Assembly: GCF_001277215.2 (NCBI RefSeq)
Contig: NZ_CP013940.1
Coordinates: forward strand, 2,976,001 to 3,040,000
Reading direction: 5' to 3'
DNA: 64,000 nt
Source of the DNA: Cronobacter malonaticus LMG 23826
GTDB lineage: Bacteria > Pseudomonadota > Gammaproteobacteria > Enterobacterales > Enterobacteriaceae
The first letter of the stretch is position 1, and every line of letters starts with the position of its first letter. Under the pieces are notes generated by a model. The model was given only the letters and a program-made list of their open reading frames with translations, did no database searches and was not told where the DNA came from. The position numbers and the translations under genes were made by a program. Of the stretch, positions 10,177 through 19,043 are shown piece after piece.

Positions 10177-12078
10177 TTACAGGCGGAAACCGGCCACCAC
10201 GCGGTCAAGCTGCTGCGTCTGCTCGGTCATCGAGTGCGACGCCGCCGAGACTTCCTGCACCAGCGCCGCGTTCTGCTGCGTCGCGCTGTCGAGCTGGTTA
10301 ATCGCCAGGTTTACCTGCGAGATGCCCGCGCTCTGCTCGCGGCTGGAGGACATGATTTCACCCATCAGCGTGGTCACATTGCGCACGCCGCTCAGCAGTT
10401 CATCCATGGTCGCGCCCGCTTCATTCACAAGCTTCGTACCAACTTCAACGTTGCTGGCGGAGTTTTCAATCAGCTGTTTGATTTCGCGCGCCGACTGCGC
10501 GGAGCGCTGCGCGAGGCTGCGTACTTCCGAGGCGACCACCGCAAAGCCGCGGCCCTGTTCACCGGCACGCGCCGCTTCCACCGCCGCGTTCAGCGCCAGA
10601 ATGTTCGTCTGGAAGGCGATACTGTCGATCACCGCGATAATATCCACCACTTTGCCGGACGAGCTCTGGATAGCGCTCATGGTGCTGACCACTTCGCGCA
10701 CCACATTACCGCCCCGCTCCGCCACCTGCGACGCCTGGTGCGCCAGTTCGTTGGCATGCGCGGCGTTATCGGCGTTCTGACGTACGGTGCTGGTGAGCTG
10801 TTCCATCGATGCCGCCGTCTCTTCAATCGAGCTTGCCTGATCTTCCGTGCGCGCCGAGAGATCCTGGTTGCCGCTTGAGATCTGCTGCGACGCCGACGAC
10901 AGCGCGCGTGCGCTGTCGCTGACCTGGCGCAGCATGGTTTGCAGATAATCAATCACGCCGTTGAAGCTATCGATAATCGCGTTAAATTCCGGGCTGCTGG
11001 TCGGCTCCAGGCGCTGCGTCAGATCAGCCCCACCTGCAGAGAGTCGGCTGATATTGCGGTTCAGATCGGCCAGTTTGCCCATCATCGAGCGGATAAACAG
11101 CACCAGCACGCCCAGAAGCAACAGCAGCATCGGGATCTGCACCATGCTCAGGCGCGCGAGGATCGTGTCAGTCTGCGCGGTTAACAGCGCGGTCGGCAGA
11201 TCGACCGCGATAATCCACGGGCTGCCTTTAATGGATTGCAGCATCACGGTATGAGAATCACCGTCCTGGTCATACTCCTGCTCGGTTTTCTCGCCAGGGC
11301 GGAAAGTGGCAAGCGCTTTCTGCACCGTCTGCGCCATCGGATCGTCGCCGAGATCGGCGAGCTTCTTCAGGCTGGCGGTTTTACCCACCTGCCCGGCGTC
11401 GCCGACGATTTTGCCGTCGGCTTCCACAATCAGCACGCGCCCGGAGATGGCGTCGTTCATCTGTTTCGCCAGCTGGTTAAAGAAGCCCAGCGTCACGTCG
11501 ATCGTCGCCACGCCCCACGGCTGGCCATCTTTGGTGATGACCATCGCGCAGTTGGTGCGCGGCTGCGGGCTGGCGTCATCCTGATACGCGTTCGCCCAGG
11601 CGCAGTGGCTGGCAGGTGAATTCAGGCCCGCTTTATACCAGACCTGTTCGTAGTAATTCGGTGCCGCGTCGGAGTTCCAGTACGTGTTCACTTCGAGCTG
11701 ATTGCTGGCATTGCGCGCAAAGAACGTGCTGAATTTATTGCGCCCCGCCTCGCGTTTTTCCGGCAGCGGCCAGACGCCGCCGCCAAAGACATTCACATCC
11801 TGGTACTGATCCACCAGCGCCGGTAACAGACGATCGATTTCATCGCTCTGCATCGCCGCGACGCTCTGCGTCACGCTGCGCATCTGCGCCTGCACGCGGT
11901 TCATCTGCTCGACGATGCTGAACGCCACGTTGTCGACTTCATAACGGATAATTCGCGTTTCGGTGCGTTTAATTTCCGGTGTCACGAAAAAGTGGATCAC
12001 CAGCGCGGTAATGCCGCTCAGGGCAGCAAGAAAGAGACAGAGTGAAAAGATAAATCTGGCCTGGGTTGTTTTTAGCAT
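10177..12078 (-). CDS. Methyl-accepting chemotaxis protein with periplasmic Cache-type sensor
   Basis: 633-residue inner-membrane chemoreceptor. An N-terminal helix (about 9-31, [20 protein letters not shown]) is followed by a roughly 270-residue periplasmic double-Cache-like domain ([20 protein letters not shown]). Then come a second membrane helix ([12 protein letters not shown]), HAMP, and the methylation/signalling hairpin with the invariant tip ([20 protein letters not shown]). The C-terminus (RVVAGFRL) lacks the NWETF pentapeptide, so it probably relies on other receptors for CheR/CheB docking. The ligand is unknown; Cache domains often bind amino acids or organic acids. A sigma-28-like promoter lies just upstream. 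Confidence 0.93.
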   Translation of the reverse strand: MLKTTQARFIFSLCLFLAALSGITALVIHFFVTPEIKRTETRIIRYEVDNVAFSIVEQMNRVQAQMRSVTQSVAAMQSDEIDRLLPALVDQYQDVNVFGGGVWPLPEKREAGRNKFSTFFARNASNQLEVNTYWNSDAAPNYYEQVWYKAGLNSPASHCAWANAYQDDASPQPRTNCAMVITKDGQPWGVATIDVTLGFFNQLAKQMNDAISGRVLIVEADGKIVGDAGQVGKTASLKKLADLGDDPMAQTVQKALATFRPGEKTEQEYDQDGDSHTVMLQSIKGSPWIIAVDLPTALLTAQTDTILARLSMVQIPMLLLLLGVLVLFIRSMMGKLADLNRNISRLSAGGADLTQRLEPTSSPEFNAIIDSFNGVIDYLQTMLRQVSDSARALSSASQQISSGNQDLSARTEDQASSIEETAASMEQLTSTVRQNADNAAHANELAHQASQVAERGGNVVREVVSTMSAIQSSSGKVVDIIAVIDSIAFQTNILALNAAVEAARAGEQGRGFAVVASEVRSLAQRSAQSAREIKQLIENSASNVEVGTKLVNEAGATMDELLSGVRNVTTLMGEIMSSSREQSAGISQVNLAINQLDSATQQNAALVQEVSAASHSMTEQTQQLDRVVAGFRL

Positions 12079-12119
12079 TGTTATTTTCCTGGAAAGGATC
12101 AGAGGGTTCTTCTTTCAGG

Positions 12120-12146
12120 ACAACGGCAGCGCAGCGCTAAACTTGA
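12120..12146 (-). promoter_or_regulatory. Sigma-28 (FliA) type promoter of the chemoreceptor
   Basis: On the minus strand TCAAGTTT, exactly 11 bases, then GCCGTTGT, compared with the class-3 flagellar consensus TAAAGTTT-N11-GCCGATAA. That is 7/8 for the -35 and 5/8 for the -10. It ends about 40 bp before the ATG. Confidence 0.65.
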
Positions 12147-12359
12147 AGGCAGAATGCATGTTAAAAAATTAACAAAAATTTAACTCATTGACGGATAAAA
12201 CAAATCCTTTTTTCCTGGAAACATTTTGAAATAATTACTTATGCGTCAGCCAGAAATCCTTTTTACCCCATGAGGTTATAAATCAGAAAAGAACGATATT
12301 GGGCGCACGGGCGTCTTTCGGGCAGTGTGGCGGTATGGCAACAAATGAAGGAGATCCCC
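12147..12359. other. Intergenic region between chemoreceptor and leader peptide
   Basis: AT-rich near the chemoreceptor promoter, then GC-rich toward the leader peptide. It must contain the promoter of the rightward oxygenase/ABC operon, but no clear -35/-10 pair or known operator is recognised. Confidence 0.4.
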
Positions 12360-12410
12360 ATGCGCCAGCGCTGTTGTTGTGCCTGTCTGTTTGCAGATAA
12401 CCGACTGTGA
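12360..12410 (+). CDS. Candidate cysteine-rich regulatory leader peptide (MRQRCCCACLFADNRL)
   Basis: A 16-codon frame with a strong AAGGAG Shine-Dalgarno sequence seven bases before its ATG, ending 25 bp before the oxygenase gene. Four of 16 residues are Cys (CCC-A-C), a density unlike normal protein and like amino-acid-sensing leader peptides. The segment over the first Cys codons (CGCTGTT) can pair with AACGGAGCG, the ribosome-binding region of the next gene. A ribosome stalled at Cys codons would open that site. It is therefore proposed that Cys shortage induces the downstream operon. There is no room for a classic terminator. Mechanism and translation are inferred. Confidence 0.6.
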   Translation: MRQRCCCACLFADNRL

Positions 12411-12435
12411 TTTTCCTTTGCTAACGGAGCGTTTC

Positions 12436-13473
12436 ATGAGCACAACATTACCCTCTACCCTGCCGATCCTCGACCTTGCGAGACTCAACGCAGGCCCGGC
12501 CGATCGCGCCGCGTTTCTCGATCATCTGCGCTACGCCGCCCGTGATATCGGCTTTTTCTATGTGGTGAATCACGGCGTGGATACGCGCCTGCTGGAAGAC
12601 GTACAGCGCGAGGCGCGCCAGTTCTTCGCGCTGCCGGAAGAAGAAAAAGCGAAGGTGGCGATGATCCATTCCCCCCATTTTCGCGGCTATAACCGCGCGG
12701 CGGCGGAACTGACGCGCGGCAAACCGGACTGGCGCGAGCAGTTTGATATCGGTGCCGAGCGCCCGGCGCTCGCGCTTTCAGCGAACGCGCCCTCGTGGCG
12801 CAGGTTGCAGGGGCCAAACCTCTGGCCTGCCGCCCAGCCGTCGCTCAGGCCAACGCTGCTGCGCTTTCAGCGCGATATGGCGCAAATGGCGCTGCGTCTG
12901 CTGCGCGCATTCGCCGAAGCCCTGCAACTGGCACCGGACGCCTTCGACACGCTCTACGGCGAGCAACCCAACGAGCATATCAAGCTCATTCGCTACCCCG
13001 GCCAGCAGCGCACCGGGAGCAATCAGGGCGTGGGCGCGCATAAAGATTCCGGGTTCTTAAGCTTCCTCCTACAGGACGCGCAAAAAGGCTTACAGGTGGA
13101 AGTGGCACCTGACGAGTGGATTGACGCCGCGCCGCTGCCGGGCAGCTTTGTGGTGAACATCGGCGAACTGCTGGAGCTTGCCACCAACGGCTATCTGCGC
13201 GCCACGGTGCATCGCGTCGTCTCGCCGCCCGCGGATAACGAACGCCTCTCCATCGCCTTTTTCCTCGGCGCGCGGCTCGACGGCGTAGTGCCGGTCTATC
13301 CGCTGCCGCCGGAGCTGGCGCGTGAGGCGCACGGCCCGCAAAGCGATCCGCGCAACCCGCTTTTACGCGATGTCGGCTGGAACTATCTCAAAGGCCGCCT
13401 GCGCTCGCACCCTGATGTCGCCGAACGTTACTACCGCGATGTGCTGCGCGAAAGCCACGAACTGATCGCCTGA
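12436..13473 (+). CDS. Isopenicillin-N-synthase-like 2-oxoglutarate/Fe(II) oxygenase
   Basis: 345-residue cytosolic non-haem iron oxygenase of the IPNS/ACC-oxidase/flavonol-synthase type. The N-terminal DIOX_N domain (LPILDLARLNAGPADRAAF ... GFFYVVNHGV) precedes the jelly-roll. The iron facial triad is His202 and Asp204 (GAHKDSG) and His259 (TVHRVV); Arg270 of NERLSIAF is the 2-oxoglutarate carboxylate ligand. ATG 12436 follows ACGGAG and is preferred to an upstream in-frame start at 12379, which would overlap the leader peptide. It is first gene of an operon with a MetQ/N/I-type importer 21 bp downstream, so its substrate is probably what that importer brings in, perhaps a sulfur compound given the Cys leader. 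The real substrate is unknown. Confidence 0.88.
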   Translation: MSTTLPSTLPILDLARLNAGPADRAAFLDHLRYAARDIGFFYVVNHGVDTRLLEDVQREARQFFALPEEEKAKVAMIHSPHFRGYNRAAAELTRGKPDWREQFDIGAERPALALSANAPSWRRLQGPNLWPAAQPSLRPTLLRFQRDMAQMALRLLRAFAEALQLAPDAFDTLYGEQPNEHIKLIRYPGQQRTGSNQGVGAHKDSGFLSFLLQDAQKGLQVEVAPDEWIDAAPLPGSFVVNIGELLELATNGYLRATVHRVVSPPADNERLSIAFFLGARLDGVVPVYPLPPELAREAHGPQSDPRNPLLRDVGWNYLKGRLRSHPDVAERYYRDVLRESHELIA

Positions 13474-13494
13474 TCCCTTACTAAGGAAAGCAAA

Positions 13495-14298
13495 ATGAAA
13501 AAAGCCACTTTGACGCTGGCCGGACTGGCGCTGCTGATTTCCGCAGGCTTACAGGCCGCCGAGCCGCTGCGTATCGCCGCCGATCCAGTACCGCATGCCG
13601 AAATTCTTAATTACATTAAAAAGCTCGATCCGAAGCTCGACCTCAACGTCGTGGAGCTCACCAGCGGCGTCAACGCCAACGAGCTGCTGGCGAACGGCGA
13701 TGTGGACGCCAACTATTTTCAGCATCTGCCGTACCTGAAGGATCAGGAAAAGGCGCTTGGCAAAACCTTTGCGGTTGCCGCCACGGTACACGTTGAGCCG
13801 CTTGGCATCTATTCCCGTAAATATAAAGATCTGAAATCCGTGCCGGAGGGAGCTACGGTCGCGGTGCCGAATAATGTCACTAACCTGAGCCGCGCGCTGT
13901 TCCTGCTGCAAAATCAGGGGTTGATCACACTCAAAGCGGGCTTTAACGATCCGGCGAGCAGCCTCGCCACGCCGAAAGATATCCGCGATAACCCTAAAAA
14001 GCTGAAGATCCTCGAAATCGAATCGCCACAGATCCCGCGCTCGCTCGACGATGTGGATCTGGCGGTGATCAACGGCAACTACGCCCTGGAAGCGGGGCTG
14101 ACGCCCGCCAAAGACGCGCTGGGGCTGGAACGCGCCGATCATAACCCGTACGCCAACCTGCTGGTGACCACGCCCGCGCTGGCAGGCGATCCGCGCATTA
14201 AGGCGCTGGCGAAAGATTTACAGTCGCCGCAGGTCGCGGAATTTATTCGCCAGCATTACAACGGCTCGGTGATCCCGGTCGCGGTGCCGCAGTCATGA
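13495..14298 (+). CDS. MetQ/NlpA-family periplasmic substrate-binding protein without lipobox
   Basis: 267-residue binding protein of the NlpA/MetQ family ([61 protein letters not shown]). Family relatives bind methionine. Unlike MetQ it has no Cys at the signal peptide end ([14 protein letters not shown] reads as a signal peptidase I site after LQA), so it should be a free periplasmic protein. It is second in the oxygenase-ABC operon and its stop overlaps the next ATG (ATGA, 14295-14298). The substrate may be methionine-like, but the unusual operon context argues for something else. Confidence 0.9.
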   Translation: MKKATLTLAGLALLISAGLQAAEPLRIAADPVPHAEILNYIKKLDPKLDLNVVELTSGVNANELLANGDVDANYFQHLPYLKDQEKALGKTFAVAATVHVEPLGIYSRKYKDLKSVPEGATVAVPNNVTNLSRALFLLQNQGLITLKAGFNDPASSLATPKDIRDNPKKLKILEIESPQIPRSLDDVDLAVINGNYALEAGLTPAKDALGLERADHNPYANLLVTTPALAGDPRIKALAKDLQSPQVAEFIRQHYNGSVIPVAVPQS

Positions 14299-15086
14299 TA
14301 ACGCTGGACGGGCTGAGCAAAACTTACGCCGGAGAGGGCCGCCCGGCGCTGGACGACGTCTCGCTCGCCATTCCGCAGGGTGCCGTGTATGGCATTCTGG
14401 GGCGCAGCGGTGCGGGTAAAAGCACGCTGCTGCGCTGTCTTAACCTGCTGGAGCGGCCAACCACTGGCCACATCATCATGAACGGCGTGGATATCACGCG
14501 TCTCGACGACCGCGCGCTGCGTCAGCACCGGCAGCGCACCGCGATGGTGTTTCAGCACTTTAATCTGCTCCACGCGCGCACGGTGGCGGATAACGTGGCG
14601 GTGCCGCTGGAGATCGCAGGCGTGCCGCGCACGGCGCGCCGCGAACGGGTGGCGGATTTGCTGGCGCTGGTCGGGCTTATGGATAAAGCCGACGCGTTTC
14701 CTTCGCGGCTTTCCGGCGGGCAGAAGCAGCGCGTCGGCATCGCCCGCGCGCTCGCCGCACGCCCGGACGTGCTGCTGTGCGATGAAGCCACCAGCGCGCT
14801 CGACCCGGAGACCACCGCCTCCATTCTCGCGCTGCTTGCCGATATCAACCGCCAGCTCGGGCTGACCATCGTGCTGATTACGCATGAGCTTGAGGTGGTT
14901 AAAGCCATCTGCGACCACGCGGCGCTGCTGGAGAACGGGCATCTGGTGGAAAGCGGTCGACTTGCGGACTTGCTCACCGCGCCCTGGTCGGTGCTGCGCC
15001 AGACGCTGGTGCGCGACAACGCCGCCTGGCAGGCGTTTTTACGCCGCCACGGCGTGGAGGAGAGAATATGGTGCGAAGTGGCATGA
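14295..15086 (+). CDS. MetN-like ABC transporter ATPase
   Basis: 263-residue ATPase of a methionine-type (MUT family) importer. It has Walker A GRSGAGKS (about residue 38), Q-loop VFQHFNLL, signature LSGGQKQRV, Walker [13 protein letters not shown] and switch His in LITHELEV. It is shorter than housekeeping MetN (about 343 residues) and lacks the C-terminal ACT-like NIL domain through which methionine inhibits MetNI. It should therefore not be trans-inhibited by methionine. It overlaps its neighbours on both sides, so translation is coupled. Confidence 0.92.
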   Translation: MITLDGLSKTYAGEGRPALDDVSLAIPQGAVYGILGRSGAGKSTLLRCLNLLERPTTGHIIMNGVDITRLDDRALRQHRQRTAMVFQHFNLLHARTVADNVAVPLEIAGVPRTARRERVADLLALVGLMDKADAFPSRLSGGQKQRVGIARALAARPDVLLCDEATSALDPETTASILALLADINRQLGLTIVLITHELEVVKAICDHAALLENGHLVESGRLADLLTAPWSVLRQTLVRDNAAWQAFLRRHGVEERIWCEVA

Positions 15087-15742
15087 GCTTTGACGATCTC
15101 TGGCCGCTGCTGGCGCAGGGTACGCTGGAGACGCTCTATATGGTCGGCCTGGCGGCGCTCTTTACGGTGCTTATCGGCCTGCCGGTCGGCGTGGTGTTGT
15201 TTATCACCCGGCGCGGCGGCGTACTCCCGCAGCCACGGCTCAACAGCGTGCTGGGCGGCGTGATAAACGTCGGGCGTTCGCTGCCGTTTATCGTGCTGTT
15301 GATTGCGCTGATCCCGCTGACGCGTCTTATCATCGGCACGACGCTTGGCAGCACCGCCGCCGTGGTGCCGATTACGATCGGGGCGTTTCCCTTTTTCGCC
15401 CGCGTAGTGGAAAACGCGCTGGATGAGGTGGACCACGGTCGCACCGAGGCGATTATCTCCATGGGCGGTAACGTCTGGCATGTGATAAGCAAAGCGCTGC
15501 TGCCGGAGGCGCTGCCCGCGCTGCTGGCGGGCGTGACGCTCACCGTGGTGATGCTGATAGGTTTTTCCTCTATGGCAGGCGTCATCGGCGGCGGCGGGCT
15601 TGGCGATCTGGCCATTCGCTACGGATATCAGCGATTTAATAATGAAGTGATGGCCGCCACAGTGCTGATTCTGGTGGCGCTGGTGCAGGGCGTACAGACG
15701 CTCGGCGACCGGCTGGTGCGGCGTCTCGCACACCGGCGCTGA
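15068..15742 (+). CDS. MetI-like ABC transporter permease
   Basis: 224-residue inner-membrane permease with five or so hydrophobic helices and the family EAA loop ([20 protein letters not shown]). ATG 15068 is used because GGAGGAGA precedes it; an in-frame ATG at 15083 that overlaps the ATPase stop is the alternative. It is the last gene of the leader-oxygenase-Q-N-I operon. No strong terminator is visible before the next gene. Confidence 0.93.
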   Translation: MVRSGMSFDDLWPLLAQGTLETLYMVGLAALFTVLIGLPVGVVLFITRRGGVLPQPRLNSVLGGVINVGRSLPFIVLLIALIPLTRLIIGTTLGSTAAVVPITIGAFPFFARVVENALDEVDHGRTEAIISMGGNVWHVISKALLPEALPALLAGVTLTVVMLIGFSSMAGVIGGGGLGDLAIRYGYQRFNNEVMAATVLILVALVQGVQTLGDRLVRRLAHRR

Positions 15743-15906
15743 CATTTTACGCTGCGGCGCGGCGTTCAACGCGGCGCCCGCTTTTTAGATTTTTCTTGCC
15801 TTAACCCGAAGCAAAATCAATGCGGCGTGCCGTCGCAAAAGCCATTATCCCCCACTACGCTAGAAGTACTCCGGCACTCTTTTTCTCTTCAGGGCAGGCA
15901 GCAATC

Positions 15907-17463
15907 GTGACCATCGCAAGACTCATAAAAATAGTAACAGGCGTGCTGTTACTCAGCGTTTTGCTGCCTGTCGCGTTCAGTTTCTGGCTCGCCCGCCATC
16001 AGGCTGAACAGCATTTTGTGATGGAGCTTGACGCCTACACTGAACGCACACTTATCCGCACCAATGACATCATGCAGCAGGCGAAAGCGTCGCTTGCCAA
16101 AATCAACAGCTTCACCGGAGAGCCGTGTAGCGAGGCGCATTTACAGGCGATGCGGCGCACGTCGTTTGTGTTCCGGCATGTCCAGGAGGTGGTCTATCTG
16201 AAAGATATGACGCCGGTCTGTTCCTCGCTGGTAGGGCGCAGCACGTCAAAACCGCTGCCACCGCCGACATGGGTTAACGATGAAAACTACGGGATCTGGT
16301 TCAGCACGCAGAATGATATCGGCCTGTCGGTGCCGATGGTGATGATTGCCCACGGGCCGCACATGGTGCTTATCGATCCCAGCTCGTTTATCGATTTAAT
16401 TCCGTTCAGTGCCTGGCCGATTAACACCGCCATCATCGGCCTGCCGCGCAACCGCGTGCTGGCGAGTAGCGGCCCCTTTGATAAAACCGTCTGGGAAATG
16501 GCGCGGAAAAGCGGCGCTCAAAAAATGGAGTATCAGGGCAATATCTATCTGATTCACCGCGAGCCACGCTCCGGCATTGCCGTCGTGGCGTGGGCGTCTC
16601 AGGCGCCGCAGACGGCGGAAATCCGCAAGCTCCAGCTCATCTGGCTCCCGGCGGGGATTCTTATTAGCCTCGCGTTAGCGTTCTGGCTGCTGCGCCTGCT
16701 GCGCCGTTTGCAGTCGCCGCGCTACCGTTTGCAGGACGGTATCACCAACAATGAACTGGTGATGCACTATCAGCCGATTATCCGGCTGGCAGACGGCCAG
16801 CCCATCGGTGCCGAGGCGCTGATCCGCTGGCCGCAGCCGGACGGCAGTATGTTAACGCCGGATATTTTTATTCCGCTTGCCGAACAGACCGGGCTTATCG
16901 GCCCGCTGATGCGCCGCATTGTCCATAATGTGCTGGCCGATCTCGGCGACTGGCTGCGCACGCATCCGCAACAACATATTTCTATTAATATTTCCGCGTT
17001 CGATCTGCACGATCCGCAGTTTGTCGATATGTTCAGCGAGGCCCTCGCGCAACACGGCGTCGCGCCGCATCAGCTGGCGCTGGAGATAACCGAACGCGGC
17101 TTCGCCGACCCGACGCTAAGCGGCCCGATCATTGAGCGCCTGCGCGCGGCGGGGCACAAAATTTATATTGATGACTTCGGCACTGGCTATTCCAGCCTGA
17201 GTTATCTCGAGGATCTGGATGTCGATATCCTGAAAATTGATAAATCGTTTGTCGACGCGCTGGAGTACAAAACCGTCACGCCGCACATTATCGAAATGGC
17301 GAAAACGCTGAAGCTGGAGATGGTGGCCGAAGGCGTGGAAAACCAAAGCCAGGCGCTGTGGCTGCGGGAACATGGCGTGCAATACGCCCAGGGCTGGCTC
17401 TACAGCAAGGCGCTGCCCGCAGACATGTTTATCGCCTGGTGCAGGCAGCACGGCGTCAGTTAA
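15907..17463 (+). CDS. pdeB: CSS-motif EAL cyclic-di-GMP phosphodiesterase, PdeB (YlaB) type
   Basis: 518-residue inner-membrane enzyme that hydrolyses c-di-GMP to pGpG, favouring motility over biofilm. The first membrane helix (TGVLLLSVLLPVAFSFWLA) leads into a periplasmic CSS domain with Cys105-Ser-Ser (TPVCSSLVG) and a partner Cys in GEPCSEAH, the redox switch of this family. A second helix (LIWLPAGILISLALAFWLL) precedes the cytoplasmic EAL domain. Catalytic signatures GAEALIRW, DDFGTGYSSL and KIDKSFVD are intact. The GTG at 15907, preceded by AGGGCAGGCA, gives the E. coli PdeB length; an ATG at 15820 would add 29 unlikely residues. The neighbourhood also matches E. coli ylaB, though other CSS paralogues are possible. 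Confidence 0.82.
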   Translation: MTIARLIKIVTGVLLLSVLLPVAFSFWLARHQAEQHFVMELDAYTERTLIRTNDIMQQAKASLAKINSFTGEPCSEAHLQAMRRTSFVFRHVQEVVYLKDMTPVCSSLVGRSTSKPLPPPTWVNDENYGIWFSTQNDIGLSVPMVMIAHGPHMVLIDPSSFIDLIPFSAWPINTAIIGLPRNRVLASSGPFDKTVWEMARKSGAQKMEYQGNIYLIHREPRSGIAVVAWASQAPQTAEIRKLQLIWLPAGILISLALAFWLLRLLRRLQSPRYRLQDGITNNELVMHYQPIIRLADGQPIGAEALIRWPQPDGSMLTPDIFIPLAEQTGLIGPLMRRIVHNVLADLGDWLRTHPQQHISINISAFDLHDPQFVDMFSEALAQHGVAPHQLALEITERGFADPTLSGPIIERLRAAGHKIYIDDFGTGYSSLSYLEDLDVDILKIDKSFVDALEYKTVTPHIIEMAKTLKLEMVAEGVENQSQALWLREHGVQYAQGWLYSKALPADMFIAWCRQHGVS

Positions 17464-18289
17464 GCCGATGCCGCATCTCATACTGGCGCACCGGCTGAAT
17501 GCGAAAGCCGCTCTGCTCAAAGAGCGGCGCCAGGCGCTGGTCAACCGCCACGGGCGTCATTAAGCCCGCAAAGCGCTCATGGAGTAATGACAGTAACTGC
17601 CGGGCGCGCCCTTCACGCCGCGCCTGCGGCGCAACCCACAACGCGCGTAGCTGCGGCTGAGCAAAACCGGTCGCAATAATGGCAAACGCCTTATCATCCA
17701 GCGAAAACCCCATGCCCGGCAGCGCCTGCGCAGTTTCCGGTGCCATTAGCCACGGCAGGTCTTCCACCTGCGCTGCCATACGCTGTGCGATGTCATGCGG
17801 ATCGCAGGGCATTAATGCCTGCGTATTCACAAACGCCGCCGGGCTGTGGGCCTGAAAGCCCACCAGCGTTTTCTCGCAGGTAAACCCCACACGCTCATAC
17901 AGCGCCTGACCGGCGTCGTTACCGACAATCACCTCAAGCGTCATGCTTTTTTCACCGCGCTCGTGGGCTTCATCCAGCAACTGCGTCATCAGCGTTTTAC
18001 CCACGCCTTTACCGCGCCAGTCAGGATGAATGGCGAACGCCGCGAGACGGCTGCGCCAGCCGCGCCGGGCGACGAGCGCCAGCGCGACGACAGTTTCACC
18101 TGCAAGCCAGACGCGGCTGGCGTTCAGGCAGACATTCTCCGCGCCGAACCGGTACGCAAACACCGCGCCATCCAGTTGAAACGGCACCAGATAGCCATCA
18201 AAACAGCAGCACAGCATAGAGGCCAGCGCCTCGCTGCTCCAGTGTAGCGCTGGCTGCGCGCGTAAGGTTGCCGGGTTCGGCATAACCAT
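17456..18289 (-). CDS. GNAT-family N-acetyltransferase
   Basis: 277-residue protein with an N-terminal acetyl-CoA-binding GNAT domain (AIHPDWRGKGVGKTLMTQLL, then ALYERVGFTCEKT). A second, poorer GNAT-like half follows (ALWVAPQARREGRARQLL ... FEQSGFRIQPV). The substrate is not known. Its 3' end overlaps the convergent pdeB gene by 8 bp (17456-17463), so antisense interference is possible. Start 18289 or the second ATG at 18283. Confidence 0.88.
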   Translation of the reverse strand: MVMPNPATLRAQPALHWSSEALASMLCCCFDGYLVPFQLDGAVFAYRFGAENVCLNASRVWLAGETVVALALVARRGWRSRLAAFAIHPDWRGKGVGKTLMTQLLDEAHERGEKSMTLEVIVGNDAGQALYERVGFTCEKTLVGFQAHSPAAFVNTQALMPCDPHDIAQRMAAQVEDLPWLMAPETAQALPGMGFSLDDKAFAIIATGFAQPQLRALWVAPQARREGRARQLLSLLHERFAGLMTPVAVDQRLAPLFEQSGFRIQPVRQYEMRHRLN

Positions 18290-18339
18290 TCCTCATGGGC
18301 AGAAACGTCAAGCATAACGCAGCGCGGCAAAAAGGCGAC

Positions 18340-18957
18340 CTACCCTTTTTCAGCGACCGCCACGGCTGGTGTGACAGGCTTTACGCGCCGCACCTGAAAC
18401 CACGGCAGGCAGAGCTGGATAAGCGGGCCGATGGCGAGCGCGTACACCACCGTGCCGATTCCCAGCGTGCCGCCCATCGCCCAGCCCGCCAGCAGGACGG
18501 TGATTTCAATCGCGGTACGGACGCTTCGCACCGACCAGCCGGTACGGGCGTTAATGCCGGTCATCAGGCCATCGCGCGGCCCTGCGCCAAAACCCGCGCC
18601 GATATACATGCCGGTTGCCAGCGCATTCAGCACCACGGCGGCAACGAGCAGCACGCCACGCAGCGCCAGCGACGACGGCGCAGGCAGTACGGCGAGCGCC
18701 GCATCAGCCGCAAGCCCAATCATAATGACGTTACTGATAGTGCCAAGCCCCGGCTTCTGGCGTAGCGGCACCCACAGCAGCAGCACCAGAACGCCGACGC
18801 CGATAATCACCGCACCGAGATTCAGCGACAGCAGCCGTGCCAGCCCCACGTGAAACACATTCCACGGATCGGTACCGAGATCGGCCCGGACGAACATCGC
18901 GGTCGATACGCCATACAGCGAAAGCCCGACATACAACTGCACCAAACGACGCCACAT
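18340..18957 (-). CDS. YczE/YitT-like integral membrane protein
   Basis: About 205 residues, almost entirely hydrophobic, with five or so membrane helices (LYVGLSLYGVSTAMFVRADLG; LNLGAVIIGVGVLVLLLWVP; LRGVLLVAAVVLNALATGMY) and the family loop GFGAGPRDGLMTGI. ATG 18957 has AGAGGA seven bases upstream; 18978 is a longer option. It is divergent from a MocR-type regulator, a common pairing for YczE membrane proteins, suggesting that this is the regulated gene. The transported or sensed compound is unknown. Confidence 0.85.
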   Translation of the reverse strand: MWRRLVQLYVGLSLYGVSTAMFVRADLGTDPWNVFHVGLARLLSLNLGAVIIGVGVLVLLLWVPLRQKPGLGTISNVIMIGLAADAALAVLPAPSSLALRGVLLVAAVVLNALATGMYIGAGFGAGPRDGLMTGINARTGWSVRSVRTAIEITVLLAGWAMGGTLGIGTVVYALAIGPLIQLCLPWFQVRRVKPVTPAVAVAEKG

Positions 18958-19043
18958 ACTTTTTTCCTCTTCAGTCATCTGGCTACTACTTTAAGGCCAG
19001 CAGACGTAAGATTAAGGTCCAGTTTGAACAAAGTGGACTGCTT

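Noticed and set aside
10177..10200. Truncated chemoreceptor because the NWETF tail is missing
   Set aside because: Many full-length receptors lack the pentapeptide; the signalling domain and its end are complete and a terminator follows.
18840..19043. N-terminal extension of the MocR regulator from 18837
   Set aside because: It would run antisense through the YczE gene start and has no domain; ATG 19044 begins the HTH correctly.
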